This document shows, piece after piece, positions 1 through 11,305 of a stretch of 64,000 bases of DNA. The notes below the pieces were generated by a model. The model was not told where the DNA came from, did not search any database, and was given only the letters and a program-made list of their open reading frames with translations. The DNA comes from Toxonevra muliebris (lineage: Eukaryota > Arthropoda > Insecta > Diptera > Pallopteridae). Position numbers and translations under genes: made by a program. Numbering within the stretch: the stretch's first letter is position 1; each line of letters starts with the position of its first letter. Location of the stretch: assembly GCA_963691655.1 (NCBI GenBank), contig OY829328.1:85502400-85566399 (forward strand). The letters are read 5' to 3'.

Positions 1-1180
1 GCTCAAAAATACAAAAACCTACGCACACACTCTATACAATACACCACGTACCTACATTAACGAGCACTCAGCAAAGAGAGAGATGAAGTAAAACTTCTGT
101 TGCTTGCTTTTCAAATTAAGTTTTTTACATTTTTTTTTTTTTTTTTTGAAAGTTGACAATTCAATTTTTTGCTTCAACGAAAACTAGAGCTTTGTATGAA
201 CGCATACACAGTACACAAATACAAATAAACATGCACACACACACACGCTCATTCACCCACTTACTCACTCCAATTAGATTGATAGCTATGATGGAATAAA
301 GAGAACTACAAATTTATTTTTAGTTGCACCTAAAAGTATGTGCTATGATATTTGCTATGCTTGCAAAACAGCATTTCTATATAAATTAGAACATTTTCTT
401 TTTTTTTTGTAATTCTTGTTAAAAACGAATTTAGTAAAATTTAGATTTCACATTAGTAGATAAAGCCAACAAGTCTTTTTAAAAAGAAAATGAAAGAAAT
501 TTCGAAAGCTTTAGCTTTTCCGACTTTCATGTCTAATTTTGGTTCTTTTTAATGGTTATAAACAAATGAGTAGTTGATACCCCAGACTTTTTTTAGAATC
601 TATTTACACACTTGTTTTACACTTCTTAATTGAAATTTGCTATTTCAGATAGTTTAAGTTTGTTTCTTTGATCCGTTTTCATCACAAACTTAAAAGCTGG
701 ATACAAGTGTTTATAATAGTAACTAGTAGTAACTACTTATCTGATCCTGTACTAAGTTTTCATAACTTTATTTGAAATGGAGAGTCTACTTCATTTATAT
801 ATTTAAGTATAATCTTATCTTTCTAGCAGATTCGTTGTTTTTCAGCTACTTTGAGTTAAAAACTTGAAACTTTCATACCACATAGACTTAATCTCCTTCC
901 ATTTGGTCACAAACATAAATGAATCACTACTTTGGCATAACTGATTTGAAATCTAAAGCACAGACGATTCTTCCTGCTTTCAAACAGTAAGCTCAATAAA
1001 ATGATTTGCTGGAGATTTAGAGAACAACAAAAAAATATGCAGATTTCTCTGCGTAAAAGCACACAGCATGTCTGAGTCAGAACCATTAAAGTACACTATT
1101 TCCAATAATATATTTGAACTTTAGGAAAGTCCATTCCATTCATAAATGTAGATATATATTTCCTCTTCCAATCTTCAAGT
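1..1180. other. AT-rich non-coding DNA
   Basis: I see no gene. The stretch holds scattered CA dinucleotide runs (near 225-245), poly-T tracts (about 127-147) and one variant of the dispersed core motif described elsewhere (GCACCTAAAAGTATGTGC, 326-343). Open frames are short and of low complexity. Confidence 0.6.
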
Positions 1181-1184
1181 AGTG

Positions 1185-1935
1185 AACAAGTTCTCCGACC
1201 TTGATGTCACTTCTTCTTTACTGGTTCGGCAGTCTGAGTTGAGCTTTGACTTCCTACTGATCTTGATGTAGGGACTTCATGAACAATTCCTCTGATCGTG
1301 AGGTTTTCTTCTTAATTGGTTTCAAGGTCTTTGAATTCTTTCCGATTTACAATAAAATTGGAGAAAACGTGATAAAAAGAATCGAAAGATTGATATTTTC
1401 TGTTCGACGACCTAGCTCCCTTGCGATTTTGAGAGTGAAAATAATTTATTTTATCTTTTTTCAATTTCGTTTCCTTTGTTCAATGGTTATAGATGAAGTT
1501 TGACATTTTTCTGATTGTGTCTGAGAAGAGATTCCTCCGATCTTGGTATTTACTTCTTTGTTGATTCAGCGGTTCTACTAGAATCTTGACCTTTTCTGAT
1601 TTTGATGTAGAAAACCTGAGAGCATGTACTCATTATGTCACGACATTTTTTATATTGGTTTAAGGATTTTAAAGAACAATTCCTCCGACCTCGATGTTTT
1701 TCTCTTAATTTTTCGACCCTAGTTGAACCTAATACTTTGACAACCTTATTCCTTCGAAAACTGCTTATTAATTTTCTTTATTCAAAGGACAAATGCTTCT
1801 CCTTGATGTTTTCCTCTTGTTTTTTGATACGGCTGGACTTTGCAGCACTTTCCATTTTTATAAAGTGTCAGAGAATAACTTCGCTGGTCGTGATATTTTC
1901 TTCTTCTTTGGGTTGGGTTCCCAGTTGAACCTTAT
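1185..1935 (+). repeat. Degenerate ~55-bp repeat module, about six copies
   Basis: A phrase close to GAACAATTCCTCCGACCTTG followed by ATGTTTTTCTTCTTAATTGG recurs at about 1190, 1278, 1526, 1675, 1788 and 1868, often followed by a variant of GTTGAACC. Copies are diverged and unevenly spaced (about 80-250 bp), so this is an old minisatellite-like array rather than a clean tandem repeat. Short open frames inside it (for example 1635-1928) look like by-products of pyrimidine-rich repeats and match no family I know. Confidence 0.6.
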
Positions 1936-2180
1936 CGTCCTAAAGATTATGATGCAAAAAACACAGATATATTCTACTTTGAGAGATGCACTTAACCACA
2001 ACAACAGCAAAAAGTAAGTTCATTGACTGCTCAACTCAAACTCGATGAGTGAAAGCTCTAACATTGGCAGCGCAACGTTATAAAGTATGCAATAACTTTT
2101 CTGCTGTTTCTTAACATTTTTCTTGTTGTACAACAAACTATGTTCAAGTGAGTGAATTGAATGAACAACGTTTTCTTTGC

Positions 2181-2424
2181 TAGTCTTCAAATGCTTCAAA
2201 AATTCTAGATAACTTATTTTGAAATATAATTTTAGACAGACAAACTCACACACTCATAGCCAAGCATACATACACACAAGTGCATGAATACATGCATATG
2301 AGATGAAAAGTTTTAATGATGCAAACATATGCGACAACGACGATGAGTTGCTTTTACAGGAAGTTTTAGAAGAAAAAGAAATTGAATAATATAATAGAAA
2401 GTTTTCTTCGTTTTTTTTTTTTTT
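2181..2424 (+). repeat. Left arm of a ~245-bp inverted duplication
   Basis: The reverse complement of this stretch matches 3960-4210 almost base for base. The arm begins TAGTCTTCAAATGCTTCAAA and ends in a poly-T run. Differences are limited to a few substitutions and one small indel near the outer third. The sequence in the arms is not recognisably coding. The high identity implies a recent duplication or ongoing conversion between arms. Confidence 0.85.
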
Positions 2425-3959
2425 GTGTTCGTCTTCTTCAAAAGTTAAATGTGCAGCAGCATTTACGGACAGTTATGAATATTTCTTCTTCTTTATTTTG
2501 TGTTTAAGAGAATCTTATAAAATTTTAAAATACTAAAGTAAAAAACGTAAGTCTTTTTAAATTTAAATCATTTATATACATACAATACATGTTTTGTTTA
2601 AAACGAGTACGAAGAGAATGACACTTTCCTTAACAACAATTATTATTTTTAACTTGAGTGTTGGAACGAATGAACAACAAAAACTCATGTAAATAAAAAA
2701 CAAACAGCACTTGACGTTAAGTGCACTTGCATAGTAAACATACACACTTACAAAAAATAGACACATATGGAGATACATATTTATACCCAGCGAGAAAAAG
2801 AAGCACCTGATATTGTATGTAGGCATGTACATATATCAGAAAATTAAAAAAATACTTGTCAAGAATAGAATATGCAATTAATCAAAACCTAATCACATCA
2901 AATAAATTTTCAAACCGCACTTTTTTTAGGCTAAACAACTACAACTCAACTCCATCTTTCTCATTGAAGCCGTCTTCGTGGGCCAAACCCTTTCGGTGTC
3001 AATATTTTCAGCATAATAAATTCGACAATTGCACTTTATCGATTTATAGCGCGACTGTTATTGTTTTCTACTTCAATGACGGCAAAAACAACAAAGACGA
3101 CGAGGAGGAATCCGCAAAATGTCATTAATCATTGTTAAATGTATGAAACTTGCACGAAAAGGGGAGCAAATGAAAGACAGGGAGAGTGTAGCATACTTTT
3201 AGGTGGTAGTTAAGACGAAATTTCACTTGTAACAGAATATAGTAGTAGCACATAGTAGAATGTGGTGAATACGTGGTAGAATGTATTTAGTTGTTGTAAG
3301 TAGTATATGGTATGCACATATATATACATTTAATTTAAACGCGAGACACTTTGACAAGCATTATTTCTTTTAATATGACACTTGTGTGAACGGATGCTGT
3401 CAATGGCATTATATATCGTACAATATTTTTGCTGTTTTTTTTTTTTTCTTTTGGGGTGAGAGGAGGGTGCTGGGGTGATGACGACGACACGCCTCAATAA
3501 TGAAATGTGTTTTGTAAATGAAATAGTTAGTATCATGAAAGAAGGAGAACCATGAAAGTTTACTAGAAACATTTATCATTTCACTATACAGCAAACCAAA
3601 AGTATGTAGTAGTAGTAATTTAACAGTTGATTAAATTGTAATAGACTGTGATTGTCATATGACATGTCAAAATATGTATACACAAGAGAGATTAGAGAGA
3701 TCATCATAATATGTTGACACGTTCATTTAACAAATGATGAGAGACATGAACTTTGCCTGCTTTATTAAGTTAAGGTTAAGGCTAAGGTTTGTGTATACGA
3801 ATTGTTATAAGTACACGTGAAGTTCGCGTTTTGTATAATCGTACATGTGTAGTTCGGGTTCGTGATTTCTTTTTTTAAACAAACAGCAAACTAAACTATG
3901 TATGTGGTGTTCTACCATTTATATAAATTTGTAGTTAAAGAATCAGTAAAGAGCTTGAA
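2425..3959. other. Spacer between the inverted arms
   Basis: About 1.5 kb of AT-rich DNA with no recognisable gene. It contains one exact core motif (3191-3206, reverse strand) and a near-match at 3594-3607. A 90-codon frame at 2856-3128 ends in an acidic stretch but starts at a non-ATG codon and matches no family I recognise, so I do not call it a gene. No target-site duplication was found outside the arms, so the whole 2181-4210 unit cannot be assigned to a transposon class. Confidence 0.5.
3191..3206 (-). repeat. Dispersed core motif (CCWAAAAGTATGC), exact copy
   Basis: Reads CCACCTAAAAGTATGC on the minus strand. The same 13-base core occurs at 9490, 38001, 39278, 40886, 41544 and 41698 with at most an A/T choice at the third position. 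The function is unknown. Confidence 0.7.
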
Positions 3960-4210
3960 TAAAAAAAAAAACGAAGAAAACTTTCTATTATATTATTCAA
4001 TTTCTTTTCTTTCTAAGACTTCCTGTAAAAGCAACTCATCGTCGTTGTCGCATATGTTTGCATCATTAAAACTTTTCATCTCATATGCATGTATTCATGC
4101 ACTTGTGTGTATGTATGCTTGGCTATGAGTGTGTGAGTTTGTCTGTCTAAAATTGTATTTATCATTAAATTGTATAAGTTATCTAGAATTTTTGAAGCAT
4201 TTGAAGACTA
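3960..4210 (-). repeat. Right arm of the ~245-bp inverted duplication
   Basis: Partner of 2181-2424. It begins with a poly-A run and ends TTTGAAGCATTTGAAGACTA. If both arms were transcribed in one RNA they could pair over about 240 bp with a 1.5-kb loop. Confidence 0.85.
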
Positions 4211-4234
4211 TATGAATATGAATATATTCGATTG

Positions 4235-4425
4235 AGATCAACTTTGAAGAAAGAATGGAAAAAAATGGATCCTAACCCCCCCGTAAAATTCGAAGAAGTT
4301 TTAGTACTACGTACTATAGGTGCTTGAATAAATATCGATAGTTACGTTTAATATTACTTTAACTTCTACGAATTTTACGGGAGGTAGGCTCCATTTTTTC
4401 CCATACTTTCTTCAGCAAACTTTAT
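4235..4425. mobile_element. MITE-like element with ~57-bp terminal inverted repeats
   Basis: The left end (4245-4300) and right end (4361-4415) are inverted copies. Both contain GAAGAAAG, then a run close to GGAAAAAATGG, then CCCGTAAAATTCG and AGAAGTT. The centre is only about 60 bp and holds no coding sequence. This is the shape of a non-autonomous DNA transposon. I could not settle the exact ends or the target duplication, so no superfamily is assigned. It lies 30 bp from the right arm of the inverted duplication. Confidence 0.7.
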
Positions 4426-5381
4426 CAGAATAGAATAAGTGCAATTGGTTTTAATTTGTAAAGCTTTAGAGCTGGCTGAAGCAATATTTCAACTATTTTC
4501 AGTCCTGATCCTTGCTCCTGGATTCCAAGCATTTTAAAGAACGAAAAGAAGTACATTTTTTGACAACAACAGAGTCTCATGGTTCTTATTTAAAAAAAAG
4601 TCTAATATTTGATACATAAAGAATTGTCTAAAAATGTATGTAACTCATGCTAAATCCAATAAGTTTTTCCTATCCAACTGTAATACAATTGCGCTATTAT
4701 ACTTTTCGTAGATCCATCTTCTACTTACATAACCGTTCTATCCTTCTCCTTCTTTTTTCACCAGATTTATTCTAAATAACACAACAAAATTTGTAGTCGG
4801 CACTTAAATATTAATATTACTCATATTTCCTTTATTTCAGTAGTACGTGCTAGCATTTAAAATTCAAACATGAATTCTGAAGATAAATTGCTGCATATTT
4901 TCAGGTTAAATAAATAAATGGCTACAAGCAAATTTCACTTTTTATCAATATTCCTTTTTTTCAAGTTGTTGTTGTTTAGGTAAAACGTAAAATAAAGTGT
5001 AGGGATAAAAAAAAAAACAAATAACGTTTGACTTGAAAAACTGAACTAAAACAGCAACCGCAATAATAATATAAGTTAATACCCCTAAAGTATGCTTTAA
5101 AAAATAGAATAGAGTCTGGGGGAAAAAGAATTTTGAGTGCGTTTTATATTTATTTCTTTTCATTTTTCGCTGGAAATCACATGCGTTTATTTATAAAATT
5201 ATTTATATAGAGTATACACAAAAATATTTATACAAAGTATGAGCAAAGAGCAAAATAAATGTTCTAAAAAGAATAATCTCAATATGGGAAGAACCAGGTA
5301 TAGGGAAAGCATGTCAGCAGGTGAAATATTGTGAAAAAGAAAAAAAATAAAGTTTCACAGAAATTTTATTGTACGTAATAG
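4426..5381. other. AT-rich non-coding DNA
   Basis: I see nothing recognisable beyond a damaged form of the dispersed core motif (CCCCTAAAGTATGCTT, 5082-5097). Confidence 0.5.
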
Positions 5382-6893
5382 TTATGTTAGGTTAGGTTGG
5401 AGTGGCAGCCTTCTACTTGAAAGCACACTTAAGCACTTTACTTGGCTCATTGTGATACCACAGTGCGGCGCGACTCCCCCATTTACGGAGTGTAGAACCA
5501 AGAGGATTCCATAATGAATCTGGCTATGTCCTTAATATTTATGGATGATAGCTCGGACAGACTAGTGAAGAAAGGTGAGCCCAGGAGTTTTAGTCTCCTC
5601 CTGGCCAGGGATGGGCATTCGCACATGAAATGGAGGACTGTTTCTTCTTCTTCCTCAAAGCTGCAGCCCCGACAGAAGTCACTGAATGGCAGTCCTAGTC
5701 GTGCAGCATGTCTCCCCATTATGCAGTGTCCCGTGAGAACCGAAGTCGTAATGCTGATGGAGTTTCTGCTAGGGTTGAGTAGCTGTCTAGTCCCTCTATT
5801 GTCCATAGTGGTCCATGTTAGGTATGCTCCGCTACCCAGGATCTTTTTGCTTCCTTAAGGTAGTTTTGCTTAATGGCAAATTTAATAGACGTAAGAGGGA
5901 CACCAATTGTGCAGAAAGGTGATATATCTGTAAGCTGCGAGCCCTGTTTGCTAACTCGTCGGCCTAGCAGTTACCTGAAATATCCATATGTCCAGGTACC
6001 CAATATAGGTGAACCTGCGAGTGACTCGACAACAAGTTGAGTGAAGATCGGCAGTCAAGAACAAGCTTTGATGTAGTGAAAACCCCGGCAAGGGACTTGA
6101 TTGCAGCTTGGCTGTCCGTGTAGATGCGGATATTCGTATCGAATGAATCGTTGCCAATAAGCCACTTGTACGCTTGATAGATAGCCATTATTTCCGCTTG
6201 AAACACGCTGCAATGGTCAGGAAGCCGGTAAAAGAGACTGAGATCTAACTTACAAGAGAAGATGCCACAGCCGACTCTTTCCTCCAATTTGGATTCATCT
6301 GTATAGATGTCAATTGAATTGTCAGTGACCACCTCGTCATATCGTGGATTAGAATCTTAGCATGGCCAAGGTTCGACCGGGTCCAGCGAGTTAGGGCACT
6401 GAGTCTGGCAGCAGAGTACTTAGCTTGTTGCTTAACCAGTAGTGAAGTTGGCAACCAGTGAAGAATTGCAAAGAGAGCTTTCGTGGAGGTAGTACGAAGA
6501 GCCCCAGTAATCAATATGGCTGCCGTTCTCCTAACCTTATCCAGTGGTTTAAGGTTGACCGCCTTTGCAGTAGCTGGCCACCAGAAAACGGATCCATAAA
6601 GAATCCTGCTGTATAGAGCCAGGAAGTGACTGGAGGTTGAAGACCCCATCTTGTTCCTAATGCCTTCTTACAGTAGTAGAGAGCGCAAGAGGCTTTTCGT
6701 ACTCTCTCTGCTATGTTAGCTTTCCATTACAGTTTAGGATCAAGAACAAGTCCTAATTACTTGACGCGTTTGCTAAGGCAAAGCGAGGTACCATTAATTT
6801 TGGGTAGGGCAAAAGTTGGTATTTTAAAATGAAGAGCGAGAAGGAGGAATGAGAGTAATCCACCTTAAGGTCATTCTCGTGTGTTGGAGTCGG
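5382..6893 (-). mobile_element. 5'-truncated non-LTR retrotransposon with RNase H domain
   Basis: This is the 3' portion of an element of the RNase H-bearing group (I/R1/LOA-like; clade not resolved). Read on the minus strand it starts in the reverse-transcriptase thumb (about 6893), passes through RNase H (about 6330-5940) and a zinc-binding C-terminal segment (5806-5483), then a short 3' UTR ending in CCAACCTAACCTAAC (5382-5400). The 5' half, including endonuclease and RT active site, is missing, as expected from incomplete reverse transcription. A second 3' end with similar UTR sequence lies at 60405-60495. Confidence 0.9.
5483..6830 (-). pseudogene. Non-LTR ORF2 remnant: RT thumb, RNase H, zinc domain
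   Basis: The protein fragment would be the C-terminal part of an ORF2 polyprotein that copies the element into DNA at the target site. The thumb region (frame 6649-6245) shows a VFWWPA-like motif and the ITGALRTTSTKALFAILHWL segment typical of these elements. RNase H (6332-5964) keeps IYTD, FQAE and YTDSQAA, but the usual TDGS is TDES. The fourth catalytic Asp (ADELA) lies just beyond an in-frame TAG at 5964-5966, which interrupts GNC-stop-ADELA. The C-terminus (5806-5483) has CRGC followed by HFMCEC, a CCHC-type zinc arrangement. Two frameshifts (near 6330 and between 5964 and 5806) and several stops upstream of 6650 show it is dead. Confidence 0.9.
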
Positions 6894-7194
6894 CGTTTCA
6901 AAAACAAACCAATAGATTATGCCATAACATTTAGTAATTAATATTACACTAATAAAGAAAGTACTATTAAACTCAATAGAAATGCTGTTAAACCCAATTA
7001 GGAAGAATATTAAATTAACTCGAAATTCTAATAATAGGTGAACCATTGAATCAATAAATTTTATTTGCCGAATGTGTGGGATTGAAATGCATATATTTAT
7101 AAAAAAAAAAACTGTGATTAAATCTGTGAATTAATTAATTGTTTATACGAATACTTCAAAGGCTCAATTCATTCAGTATTATAGTATATACATA
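6894..7194. other. AT-rich non-coding DNA
   Basis: I see nothing in this stretch. The 97-codon minus-strand frame overlapping 6753-7046 runs from AT-rich flank into the retrotransposon fragment and is not a gene. Confidence 0.5.
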
Positions 7195-7449
7195 CATATC
7201 GCTCATTTACTAAAAGACTGTCATAACTCAAAAAACGCGATTTTGCAGAAAACGCGTTTAAAGTTTTCAATTGACTCCCACTTTGCAGAAAAAAGAAGAA
7301 ATCTTATAATTCTCACGCGCAGAGTATACAAGATATTAATATGAAATTTTTACACAATATGAAACGTGACATAATGAATAATTCTGCATCATTAACTCAA
7401 AAATCGTGTTTTTTGACTTATGACAGTCTTTTAGTAAATGAGCGATATA
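7195..7449. mobile_element. MITE with ~50-bp terminal inverted repeats
   Basis: The left end reads ATATCGCTCATTTACTAAAA, then GACTGTCATAACTCAAAAAA. The right end is its inverted copy (GACTTATGACAGTC, then TTTTAGTAAATGAGCGATAT). The arms match over roughly 50 bp with a few changes, around a non-coding core of about 150 bp. The flanks are AT-rich, which would fit a TA target as in Tc1/mariner-type MITEs, but the ends are too ambiguous to prove this. Confidence 0.8.
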
Positions 7450-8340
7450 TTCATCAAACGAAATCAATCGTTCATTTATGAAAGACTACACAGAATTATT
7501 TTGACTTGAGTTGACTTGCGAACTATATGCACAATGAATACATATAAGGAAAAGTCACAGCAGGAGATTAGCTTTTGTGACTTGTATGACACTAGCAACA
7601 ATAATAACTAACAACAACAAAAAGAACAACAACCACACAAGAAAACAATGATAGCACACACGAAAACGACAACCAACAAATGACTGACAATAAATACATA
7701 TACATTTATGTTTGTGTGTGTATGCATATTAATACAAGCATATGCCAGTCAGTCATTTAACATAATAGGTTATAAAGTTTTTGACAGCGCTTTTGTAACT
7801 GTCAAATGCCTCTCAAATTAAATATCGCATACATAAACACAATCACACACACAAAGACACACTTGCACATGCACTTGAGAGTAACTAGTTCAGCAAACTT
7901 TTAGTGGGAATGCAAAAATTTAATTTATGGCTAAGGAACACAGCAGAAGAAGGTTTTTGTTGTAAATTGAAGTACATAAATAAAAAAGTTTCTCCATTGG
8001 TGGTTATGCGCTTCAAAAACTATTTTACTAATTAATTCGAAACTAGTTAACAAAAAAAAAAAAAAGTAAGAGAAGACAAAACCGCAAAATCGCATAAATA
8101 GTTTTAAGTTCCAAGTTGGGCAATGTGTGTACATGTGTGAGTGTGTGTTGGATACTTTTGTGACATAAACATGTCTAAAAAATATGTTGCCAAGAAATTC
8201 TATTGTATGTACACAAATTTTTTGTTTTTGGTTCATTTCTGTTACACATTTTGACCTAATAGCACAGCAAACCAATTCACATGCAAAAAAAACTTAGCTA
8301 CAAATTGTAACAAAAACGAAAAAACACTCACTAGCACGCT
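7450..8340. other. AT-rich non-coding DNA
   Basis: I see no gene. The stretch has CAA-rich runs (7600-7680) and CA microsatellite patches (7840-7870, 8130-8150). Confidence 0.5.
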
Positions 8341-8362
8341 TGCCGCCTGCAGCCTGCAGTGG

Positions 8363-8372
8363 TATATAAAAG
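8363..8372 (+). promoter_or_regulatory. Possible TATA box
   Basis: TATATAAAAG is a strong match to the eukaryotic TATA consensus. It follows a GC-richer patch with a duplicated CTGCAG (8348-8359). A weak initiator-like TTTCAATT lies at 8398-8405, slightly further away (about 38 bp) than usual. The only downstream frame (8412-8621, 69 codons) is unrecognised and probably spurious. In DNA this AT-rich a chance match is quite possible. Confidence 0.22.
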
Positions 8373-8639
8373 CATGTTGCGTATTTCCGGTTTCCGTTTC
8401 AATTTAAATGAATGAATGAATACAGCAAGTATGCGATATGTATGAATGAATTTGCCAAAAGGCAAACAAAAGCGAAAAAACTAAAAAGTAGGAATGCACT
8501 TCAGTGTTTCACTGTGCAGGATAGAGTTGCCATATTATTCTGTTCTTGTTGGTTTTTGTTTTTAATTATAGTGCAATGTGACCTAGTGGCATTATATATT
8601 TTTTTAACATTTTGTAATTGAATGAAAATTTTCGGCAAA

Positions 8640-9960
8640 AAAAAGTAAACTTAATAATTTGTATATATTTTGAAAATATTTGCAAAATTTATTTAATTTA
8701 AATTACACAGTACAACAAAGTAGCATTGAATGCGGGAGAAACTATTCGGAAAACGTTCCAGAATGTTTTTAAATCATTGTTCGATTGTTCTTAATGCTTT
8801 CAAGAATTGTTTCAATTGTTTTCAATGTTCTTAAAAAATATTTTTATTGTTCTTACAAATATTTGGGATTAACCCCTCGTGAACCGAGACCCCAAGACGA
8901 TGAAAAATGTAGTTATTATGCCTTCTTATAAAAAAATGCGAAGTGGAAAATGTTACAAGGTTCTACAAGGATATTAGTAATAACTGGTATCCCTAAGTAC
9001 CTTTGGGTCAGGGAGAAGTAAAAACTAAGACATTATTAGAATTATAGTAAACTCTAACGTCACTACGGCCAAAAATCACACAAATATTTTGCTTAAAGAT
9101 TTTATGAGCCGATAATGGTAATGGTACTTTTAAGTACCGTCGATCGACAAAGTGTTAAAGTAAACGATCTGATTTGTAGTTCTAAAATATCAATTTCGGA
9201 GCAATTTTTTTTTCATTTAATGGGAGATATAAGGCGTTTCATCTCACCTCCAAGATTCCATCTCTCCCCAAATCGTCAACTTTTTTTTTTATTAATTAGG
9301 GGAAAAAATGATAAAATAATAAAACACCAAAACCGTTCAGCGTACTCATAAACAAATGTTCAAACTAAAGTTTGGTACTATTTTTACAATTCCCTTTAAA
9401 TTTGTGATGATTTAAAAAAAAGGGTTCTATCTCTACCCTAATATTATTTAAAAACAAGCTTCAATTATATAATTTTACGCGTATAATCACCTAAAAGTAT
9501 GCTTTTGTTTTTAATTAATAGATTTCATGTTTAATCATATTAATTACTCAATAAAAGTTATTATTACTTTCGCTGTTTTTGTGCATATTTTTCACTTAGT
9601 TTTTTTTTTTCGAAAATTAAGCAGATTATTTTACATGAAAAGCACAGAAATTACCACATAATTTTATACAAATATGTGGAAATTGATTAAATGAAAAAAA
9701 AATATATATTGTTCAAACAATATTACACATTAGATTGGTTTGATATAAAAACTTTTTGGACTTTTAAAAATTTTTCGTGCGGAAAGGAAGTTATAAAAAT
9801 CAAAGATTTTAGCAAAACAAAGCCAAAGAATAAAAATTCTGATCAAAATGTACGATGTTGTACTAATTTCCGTACTTAAGCAGATGAAAAAGAAACAGAT
9901 TTTAACAGATCCCGAAAAAGAAACAAGTCAAATAACAATATCACTGACGTCATGGTTGGT
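8640..9960. other. AT-rich DNA with cryptically simple sequence
   Basis: No gene is recognisable. The part at 8760-8870 is built from irregular repeats of ATTGTTCTTA/TTTCAA-like words. Frames at 9115-9351 and 9691-9879 have lysine/phenylalanine-rich compositions expected from A/T-rich DNA. An exact core motif is at 9489-9503. Confidence 0.5.
9489..9503 (+). repeat. Dispersed core motif (CCWAAAAGTATGC), near-exact copy
   Basis: Reads ACCTAAAAGTATGCT, so it matches the 12 bases CTAAAAGTATGC with AC rather than CC before them. It is followed by TTTTGTTTTTAATT. Part of the dispersed motif series. Confidence 0.6.
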
Positions 9961-9961
9961 T

Positions 9962-11305
9962 TATTGATCCACAGAAGACCCACTGTGAATCACAATAAGC
10001 GCTGTAGCGCCGTTTTGGAACCGCTTCCTCACCGAACTGGAATTAATGATGTACTCTTACTAAACCCACCCCGTAGAGTTTAGGTATCCTAGCAGATTAT
10101 TTGGACTGACTGCCGAGCAATCAGACAAGCTATCGAGGAAATTCTTCCCCAGGAACCTATATCTTGTCCTCGCCAAGGCCGGACATTCACAAAGAAAATG
10201 GGAGATTGTTTCTTTTTCATCTAAGTTTCCGCAACTTCTGCAATGGGTGTTAAAAAGGATTCGCAGTTTTTTTGCATGGGTACCTAAACATCAGATCCCT
10301 GGTTAAAAGCTCGCGAGACCGACCCGCATTATATGAGGGCTAATTGGCCAGTGAGGTAGTGCAGGTTGTTAGTGACTTCCACCTCCGATTAGCAAGTTGA
10401 AGACAGTGCAGGTACATGCATCTCTTGACGACTCCCAAGGGGACTAGAACCGGTACCCCCAAAGATTCGTCAAGAGAGGCTCCTGAGCGCGCCAATTCAT
10501 CAGCTTTCTCATTCCCTTCAATGTTCCTATGGCCGGGATCCCAGATGAGAGTGATGTCAGCATAATGATTTAGCTCGCTCAGTACCTCTCTGCACTCCTT
10601 AACTAGCTTTGATTTTTTGGTGGTGGATTGAAGCGATTTTATTGCTGCCTGGCTGTCGATAAAAATAGCTACCCTGCACCTGTCTGTGATGTGACGCTTT
10701 ATTAGTCGACAAGCCTCTCTAATAGCCAAAACTTCAGCCTGAGAAACCGAAGCATCATTAGGTAAACGTAAACATTGGTTTATTTCCACCTGCGGTGAGT
10801 GCACCCCCGCACCAACCCCGCAGGACATTTTTGAACCATCAGTAAAAATGGGAATGTCATATTCTGTTAAAAAGCTTTTTTCTTTCCATTCTGCCCTCGT
10901 AGGAAATCTTACCTTAAAATCGCTTTTGAAATACAGTTGTGGTATGATGTAATCTGTTCCTCTGAACACGAAAACTTACTTAAAACTTTACTGTGCCCGT
11001 AAGTACGTTCGGCCCAATAACCGGTAGTCTTAAGCCTTACCGCGCTATTGAAGGCAATATTTTTTATATGAAGGTCAATAGGAAGGAAATGTAGCATTAC
11101 GTTCAGAGCATCCGTAGGACAAGTACGTAAGGCTCCTGTAATACCAACACATGCTGTTCTCTGAACTCTACTGAGCTTCCGAACAATGTAACTCTTACCC
11201 AGAGCTGGCCACCAAACTATTGCACCGTAAGTTAGTATTGGACGCACTATTGCTGTATACAGCCAGTGTGTAATATGAGGCCGCAAGCCCCATCTTCATA
11301 CTTCA
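9962..11305 (-). mobile_element. 5'-truncated non-LTR retrotransposon, second family
   Basis: Another RNase H-bearing non-LTR 3' half, on the minus strand, from the RT thumb (about 11300) to a 3' UTR ending near 9962. The protein sequence differs clearly from the element at 5.4-6.9 kb, so it is a separate family of the same broad group. The 3' UTR has no obvious poly-A. The exact 3' boundary is inferred from where non-repetitive AT-rich DNA resumes. Confidence 0.88.
10060..11305 (-). pseudogene. Non-LTR ORF2 remnant: RT thumb, RNase H, zinc domain
   Basis: The thumb part (11286-10909) has TYGAIVWWPA and ITGALRTCPTDALNVMLHFL. RNase H (10900-10500) keeps FTDGSKM, SQAEVLAI, FIDSQAA and GNEKADELA, so all four catalytic acidic residues can be read; the usual WVPGH is WDPGH. 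The C-terminal segment near 10270-10060 reads CRSC, then HFLCECPALAR, and ends at a TAG at 10060-10062. A frameshift between the two long frames (overlap 10909-10969) and another near 10330-10270 break the reading frame. It is the best preserved RNase H domain in the window but cannot encode a working protein. Confidence 0.88.

Noticed and set aside
2856..3128. 90-codon frame with acidic tail
   Set aside because: Starts at a non-ATG codon, has no domain and lies in the spacer of an inverted duplication with no splice or promoter support.
8412..8621. Gene downstream of the TATA-like sequence
   Set aside because: The 69-codon frame has no recognisable domain and ends in AT-rich hydrophobic residues; spacing to the TATA-like box is only approximate.
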